Source: Persicimonas caeni (GTDB taxonomy: Bacteria; Myxococcota_A; Bradymonadia; Bradymonadales; Bradymonadaceae). Taken from it: DNA of 64,000 bases. The DNA lies in the NCBI RefSeq assembly GCF_006517175.1, contig NZ_CP041186.1, positions 5,049,074 through 5,113,073 of the forward strand, given 5' to 3'. The notes under the pieces were generated by a model, which was given only the letters and a program-made list of their open reading frames with translations, made no database searches and was not told where the DNA came from. Both the position numbers and the translations under genes were made by a program. Shown one piece after another: positions 59,640-64,000 of the stretch; within the stretch, counting starts at the first letter, position 1; each line of letters starts with the position of its first letter.

Positions 59640-62600
59640 ATGGTCTTTCGGAAATTACAGCGTAGTACCTCTTCATCGGTTCGCTTGGCCGGGTGCGTTT
59701 TGTGCCTGTGTGTGGGGCTGGCCTCACCGGCCGCCGCGCAGGACTCCGGCGGCGAACCAGCTCAGCCAGTCGAGCAGACTGAGGAGGCTCAGACGGCCGA
59801 GGCTTCGGACGCAGAGGCGTCCCAGAGTGAGGCGTCATCCTCGGATGCCTCGGAACAGGAAGCTTCGGAGCAAGAAGCGTCCAATGGAGAAGCGTCGGAC
59901 GGCGAAGAAGACGCGGAGGCGTCGAACTCCGAATCGGCAGAGGCCGAAGGTGGCCTGGCGCAGGCGGAGAAGGATTTCCAAGAGGCCTACCGTCGCTACT
60001 CCGAGGAGATGAGCGACTACCAGGGCACCGTCGACTCCATCGTCGAAGCCGAGTACAACCAGCGCATCGCCAAGATCAACCGCGTCTACGACCGCAAGAT
60101 CGACAACCTCGAGGCGGTCGAACGGCAGCGCCGCAAAGAGGCGATCGCCGCGTTCGAAGAGTATCTGCGCCGGTATCCGGACACGCCGGGTTATACCCCC
60201 GACGCGCTGTTCCGCCTGGCCGAGCTCTATTTCGAGAAAGCCAACGACGACTACCTCGTCGCCGACGAAAACTATCAGTCGGAACTCGCCCTCTACGAGG
60301 CGGGAAAGCGCGCCGATCCGCCGAAGCTTCCCGAGCGTGACTACTCCAAAACGATGAGCCTGTTTACTCAGCTCATCACCGATTGGCCCGACTACGAGCA
60401 GGCCGACGGAGCCTACTACCTGCTGGCGTACACCAAGCTGCAGGACGCGCAGGATGACGAGGCTCGACAGCTTCTGACCGAGCTTGTCCAAAATTACCCC
60501 GACAGCCGATTCGTGCCGGAGGCGTGGATCCGCATCGGTGAGTACTGGTTCGCCTACGCTGAAGGACCCGAAGCGCTCGCCAAGGCGAAGAACGCCTACG
60601 AGCAGGCGATGCAGTACCCGGACAGTAAGTTCTACGACAAAGCGCTCTACAAGCTGGCGTGGACTTACTACCGCATGGACGACTTCAAGAAGGCCATCGG
60701 CGAGTTCAAACGCCTGGTCAAGTTCAGTGACGAGCAGAAGCAAAAGACCGGACGCTCCGGCTCGGTGCTGCGTGCCGAGGCGGTCCAGTATATCGCGGTC
60801 AGTTTGGCCGAAGAGGACTGGGACCTCGACGGCGCCGTCGATATGGGCTTTGGCCTCGACCGCGTCAAAAAATACTTGAGCGGCGACGAGCCCTACGAGC
60901 GCGAAGTGCTCGTGCAGTTCGTCGACTACATGTTCGAGAACAACCGCTACGCGGTGGCCGCCGAGACGATCAACTACGCCCTGTCGAAGTACCCGCGCCA
61001 TCGAGACAACCCGCAGCTCCACGAGAAGCTGATCCTCGCGCTGATCCGCGACGGGCGCCGCGACGCGTCGTTCGCCGAGCGCCGCAACTTGCTGGCCTAT
61101 TACGGCCCCGAGAGCGATTGGTACGAGTTTCAAGAGCGCGTCGGCCACGAGGACGCGGTGCGTCACGCCGACAACCTGGTCAAAGACAACTTGATCCAGT
61201 CGGCGACGTGGTTCCACGAAGAGGCGCAGAAGCTCAAGAACGAGGCGGTGGTCCGCCAGGACACCCAGATGCTGGCGCTCGCTCGCGAGAAGTACGCCAA
61301 GGCGGCCTCGGCCTACGAGGACTTCCTGGCGCGCTATCCGAACGACAAAGACCTGTACCAGTGGAACTTCTACTACGCTGAATGTCTGTACTACTCCGAG
61401 CAGTACGTGCCGGCCTACGAGCAGTACCGCGTGGTGCGTGAGCTCGACATCTCGGACAACAAGTACCAGGAGAAGGCGGCGTTCAACGCGATCAAGTCGA
61501 TCGAGTTCAAGATGCGTGAACTCGCCCAACGCGGCGAGATTCCTGCCAAAGCCGTGCCGGGAGGCGGCGTCGAGGACGCGCGTCAGGCGGCGCAGCAACA
61601 GGAGTCGGCCAGCGCGTCGGCACAACAAGCCGGCGAGGGCAATGACCAGAAGCGTGTCATCGAGCCCGAGGCGATGCCGGCGATGCTCGGCAAGTATATC
61701 ACTGCGATGGACCGATACGTGGTGCTCGGGCTCGAGAACGAGAGCGACCCGGACCTCGACCTGAAGTTCGCCTTCCAAGCCGGCAAGCTCTTCTACGACT
61801 TCAAAGACTACGACACTGCTCGCGAGCGCTTTAACTGGATCGTCGACAACTATCCGGAAAACGAGCTGGCGTACTTGGCCGGCAGTCTCATCTTGGAGAC
61901 CTACCGCCAGGAGCAGGATTACACCAAGCTCGCGGCGGCTGCCGAGAGGCTCAGCGAAGTCATCAAAGGCGAGCAGGCGCAGGCCATCAAAGAAGAAGTG
62001 CGCCAGTTCAAGCTGGGCGCGATGTTCAAATCGGCCGAGCAACTCTTCGCCAACAAGCAGTACGAGAAGGCCGCCAAAGAGTACCAGCGCGTGGTCAACA
62101 ACGCGCCGGATCACGAGTATGCGCCCAAAGCGCTGAACAACGCGGCGGTCGCCTACGAGAATATCGGCAAGTACGAATCGGCGATGAAGCTGTACGAGCG
62201 AGTCTACAATGACTACCCGCAGAATCCGCTGGCCGGCTACGCGCTGTATCGCGTCGCGGTCAACTCGGAGCGCTTCTTCGACTTCGATAAGGCTGTCCAG
62301 TCGTACACGCTCTTTTACGACAAGTACGAGGGGCAAAACCCTCAAGAGCTGACCGACATGGGCTTCATCATCGCCGACAAGCGCCAGAACGCGCTGCGAA
62401 GCGCCTCGGTCCTCACCGAGAACCTGCAGCGCTACGAGCGGGCCGCCAAGCTCTACGAACAGTATGTGCGTGCATATCCGAGCGCCGAAGATTCTGCAGG
62501 AGCTCAGTGGCGAGCGCTCAAGAGCTGGCAGAAGGCTGGCGAGCCGCGCAAGATGATGAAGGCGATCTCGACCTACCGACGCGAATTCGGTGGAAGCGCC

Positions 62601-63362
62601 GACAAGAATGCCAAGGTCCTCGAAGCGATGATGATGGTCGCCGAGCATTACGAGGACTCGGGCGACGAGCGCAAGGCCACCAAGTGGTACGAAGACATCG
62701 TCGAAGAGTTCAAAAAGCGCAGCCCCGAGGGCGACCCGGCGTCGGCCTACTACGCTGCCAACGCCCGCTTTCTGTTGGCCGAAGAGTCCTTCCAAGACTG
62801 GAAGGCCATCGAAATCAAAGGAAGCATGAAGCGGCAGGGCCGTCTGCTCAAGAAGAAGATCGAGGTTCAAAAAGAGGTCGCCAAGGAGTTCCAGGAAGTC
62901 TGGAGCTACGGAAGCCTCGAGTGGACCCTGGCCAGCACTTTCCGCATCGGCAGCCTCTATCAGGCCTTTGCCGAGTCGCTCTACAACGTGCCGATTCCCT
63001 TCGAGGAGGGCACCGAAGAGTTCGATATTTACCGGATGCAGCTCGACGACATGGTCATTCCGCTGGAGGACAAGGCCATCCAGTACTACGAGCAGACCAT
63101 CGCCAAGGCGCGCGAAGAGAAGGTGGTCAACGAGTGGACCAAGAAGACGCTCGAGGAGCTCAACAAGTTCATGCCGGACAAGTACCCGCTCTACAAAGAA
63201 GAGCGTCGCGAGGTTGCCAAGCGGGCTCGCACCGGCACGTCGTTCATGAGCGCCGACGCCTACGAAGCGAGCACCACCGAGCCTTCCGGCTCGGCGCTCG
63301 ACGAGGGCAGTGATTCTTCGGGAGCCAACGGAGCTGCCGGTGAGCAGGGAGATGACTCGTGA
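59640..63362 (+). CDS. giant exported TPR protein, third gene of the envelope operon
   Basis: 1240 residues from ATG 59640 (MVFRKLQRSTSS); the open frame upstream of that overlaps the previous gene. Signal ends near AAAQ-DSGG. A Ser/Glu/Ala repeat region (ASEQEASEQEAS) fills about 40-105, then a coiled coil (EYNQRIAKINRVYDRKIDNL) and more than fifteen TPR-like units of CpoB/YbgF style (AIAAFEEYLRRYPDTPGYTP, AAKEYQRVVNNAPDHEYAPK, YESAMKLYERVYNDYPQNP). Family role: protein-protein scaffolds in envelope machines. GTG of the next gene overlaps its stop. Confidence 0.9.
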   Translation: MVFRKLQRSTSSSVRLAGCVLCLCVGLASPAAAQDSGGEPAQPVEQTEEAQTAEASDAEASQSEASSSDASEQEASEQEASNGEASDGEEDAEASNSESAEAEGGLAQAEKDFQEAYRRYSEEMSDYQGTVDSIVEAEYNQRIAKINRVYDRKIDNLEAVERQRRKEAIAAFEEYLRRYPDTPGYTPDALFRLAELYFEKANDDYLVADENYQSELALYEAGKRADPPKLPERDYSKTMSLFTQLITDWPDYEQADGAYYLLAYTKLQDAQDDEARQLLTELVQNYPDSRFVPEAWIRIGEYWFAYAEGPEALAKAKNAYEQAMQYPDSKFYDKALYKLAWTYYRMDDFKKAIGEFKRLVKFSDEQKQKTGRSGSVLRAEAVQYIAVSLAEEDWDLDGAVDMGFGLDRVKKYLSGDEPYEREVLVQFVDYMFENNRYAVAAETINYALSKYPRHRDNPQLHEKLILALIRDGRRDASFAERRNLLAYYGPESDWYEFQERVGHEDAVRHADNLVKDNLIQSATWFHEEAQKLKNEAVVRQDTQMLALAREKYAKAASAYEDFLARYPNDKDLYQWNFYYAECLYYSEQYVPAYEQYRVVRELDISDNKYQEKAAFNAIKSIEFKMRELAQRGEIPAKAVPGGGVEDARQAAQQQESASASAQQAGEGNDQKRVIEPEAMPAMLGKYITAMDRYVVLGLENESDPDLDLKFAFQAGKLFYDFKDYDTARERFNWIVDNYPENELAYLAGSLILETYRQEQDYTKLAAAAERLSEVIKGEQAQAIKEEVRQFKLGAMFKSAEQLFANKQYEKAAKEYQRVVNNAPDHEYAPKALNNAAVAYENIGKYESAMKLYERVYNDYPQNPLAGYALYRVAVNSERFFDFDKAVQSYTLFYDKYEGQNPQELTDMGFIIADKRQNALRSASVLTENLQRYERAAKLYEQYVRAYPSAEDSAGAQWRALKSWQKAGEPRKMMKAISTYRREFGGSADKNAKVLEAMMMVAEHYEDSGDERKATKWYEDIVEEFKKRSPEGDPASAYYAANARFLLAEESFQDWKAIEIKGSMKRQGRLLKKKIEVQKEVAKEFQEVWSYGSLEWTLASTFRIGSLYQAFAESLYNVPIPFEEGTEEFDIYRMQLDDMVIPLEDKAIQYYEQTIAKAREEKVVNEWTKKTLEELNKFMPDKYPLYKEERREVAKRARTGTSFMSADAYEASTTEPSGSALDEGSDSSGANGAAGEQGDDS

Positions 63363-64000
63363 GCCGTACCCAACGTAAACATGCCATTGTCTGGTTGCTT
63401 TGCCTTGCCCTCGGGGGCGCTGCGTGCTCGACGCCCGAGCAAAAGCCCGACGAAACGCAAGAGCAGGTCGCCGAAAAGCCCGAGCAGTCTGCCTCGAAAG
63501 AGGTGCCGCCCGAGGTAGTCGACGGCCAATCGGACGAGCAGGCGCAACAAGAGGCCGAAGCGCTGCCGCAGGCCGACGAGCCTGAAGAGCAAGCGCCGGA
63601 AAGGAAGCCCGGCGAGAAGATCGTTATCGACAGCGACTTCAAGTCGGACCTCGCGGACGCGCTCGAGGCCGCCAAAGATGGTGATCGTGACGCCGCGGTC
63701 AGCGAACTGCAGAGCTTGGCGGATCGTCGCAACGGCGGCTTCTTGGCGGCATTCAACCTTGGCGTTCTCTACGAGCACGAGGGCGACTACCGCAAAGCCG
63801 CCCAGCGTTACTCGCAGGCGCTTCAGAAGAACCCCGATTTTTCCCCCGCGCTGCTCAACCTTGTACGCCTGTACCTGCGGCTCGATCAGCCGCGAGACGC
63901 TGAAAAGCTCGCGCGCAAGTATACCAACGATCGCCCGGAGAATATGGACCATCGCGCGGTCGCCCTGCAGGTCGACTTGCACGAAGGCAAATACGAAGAG
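63359..64000 (+). CDS. TPR lipoprotein, fourth gene of the envelope operon (partial)
   Basis: GTG at 63359 overlaps the TGA of the previous gene (GTGA), so translation is coupled. Lipobox GGAAC, Cys23, then an acidic Gln/Glu-rich linker and TPR units (FLAAFNLGVLYEHEGDYRKA, KNPDFSPALLNLVRLYLRL). 214 codons are visible before the window ends. Resembles outer-membrane TPR lipoproteins of Myxococcota gliding or envelope complexes (GltE/AglT style), but identity is only inferred. Confidence 0.85.
   Translation, partial: MSRTQRKHAIVWLLCLALGGAACSTPEQKPDETQEQVAEKPEQSASKEVPPEVVDGQSDEQAQQEAEALPQADEPEEQAPERKPGEKIVIDSDFKSDLADALEAAKDGDRDAAVSELQSLADRRNGGFLAAFNLGVLYEHEGDYRKAAQRYSQALQKNPDFSPALLNLVRLYLRLDQPRDAEKLARKYTNDRPENMDHRAVALQVDLHEGKYEE

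Overview
The window is high-GC bacterial DNA that reads like a Gram-negative member of Myxococcota or a related former deltaproteobacterial group, possibly Bradymonadales-like. This rests on the gene style: multidomain Ser/Thr kinases with STAND ATPase and TPR tails, a MopE-type metal-binding motif, many lipoproteins and large envelope TPR proteins. No rRNA gene is present to settle the taxonomy.

Layout. 1-11.2 kb: three related kinase-ATPase-TPR genes on the minus strand (the first cut by the left edge). An AT-richer small ORF and an isoaspartyl peptidase/asparaginase lie between them. Copies 1 and 2 share 1.18 kb of almost identical DNA. 11.2-14.3 kb: a DUF4261-like protein, a lipoprotein and a small membrane pair. 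14.3-19.1 kb: a minus-strand operon with a DEDDh exonuclease, NhaA antiporter, membrane protein and DinG-family helicase. 19.2-23.2 kb: lipoprotein, M28 peptidase, TrpRS, a DUF4190-like membrane protein and an A-type Fe-S carrier. 23.4-29.9 kb: a PP2C phosphatase fused to a cyclic-nucleotide-binding domain, a MshEN-domain acidic protein, LolA-like and other lipoproteins, and an outer-membrane protein.

29.9-38.1 kb is a minus-strand envelope-glycan operon: GT-C-type transferase with a C-terminal Cys-repeat module, flippase-like LPG_synthase_TM protein, dolichol-P-mannose-synthase-like GT2, SAM methyltransferase and a large polytopic protein. 42.8-47.3 kb adds another GT-C protein and a membrane sulfatase-fold transferase. 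Between the two (39.5-42.7 kb) lies a very repeat-rich stretch. 47.4-55.8 kb holds YjbQ, MalQ, a THUMP methyltransferase, an Slt-type lytic transglycosylase and PolX. 56.1-64.0 kb is a plus-strand operon of four exported or lipid-anchored coiled-coil/TPR proteins, the last one cut by the right edge.

The most unusual property is the density and variety of intergenic palindromic repeats. At least ten distinct kinds occur in 64 kb, several in two or three copies, and one supplies the stop codon of a neighbouring gene. The best candidates for further work are the mosaic kinase array, the structured repeat array that brackets a lone lipoprotein gene, the GT-C/sulfatase glycan module with fused accessory domains, and the four-gene TPR envelope operon. 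Functional statements come from motif recognition by eye; no database search was possible.
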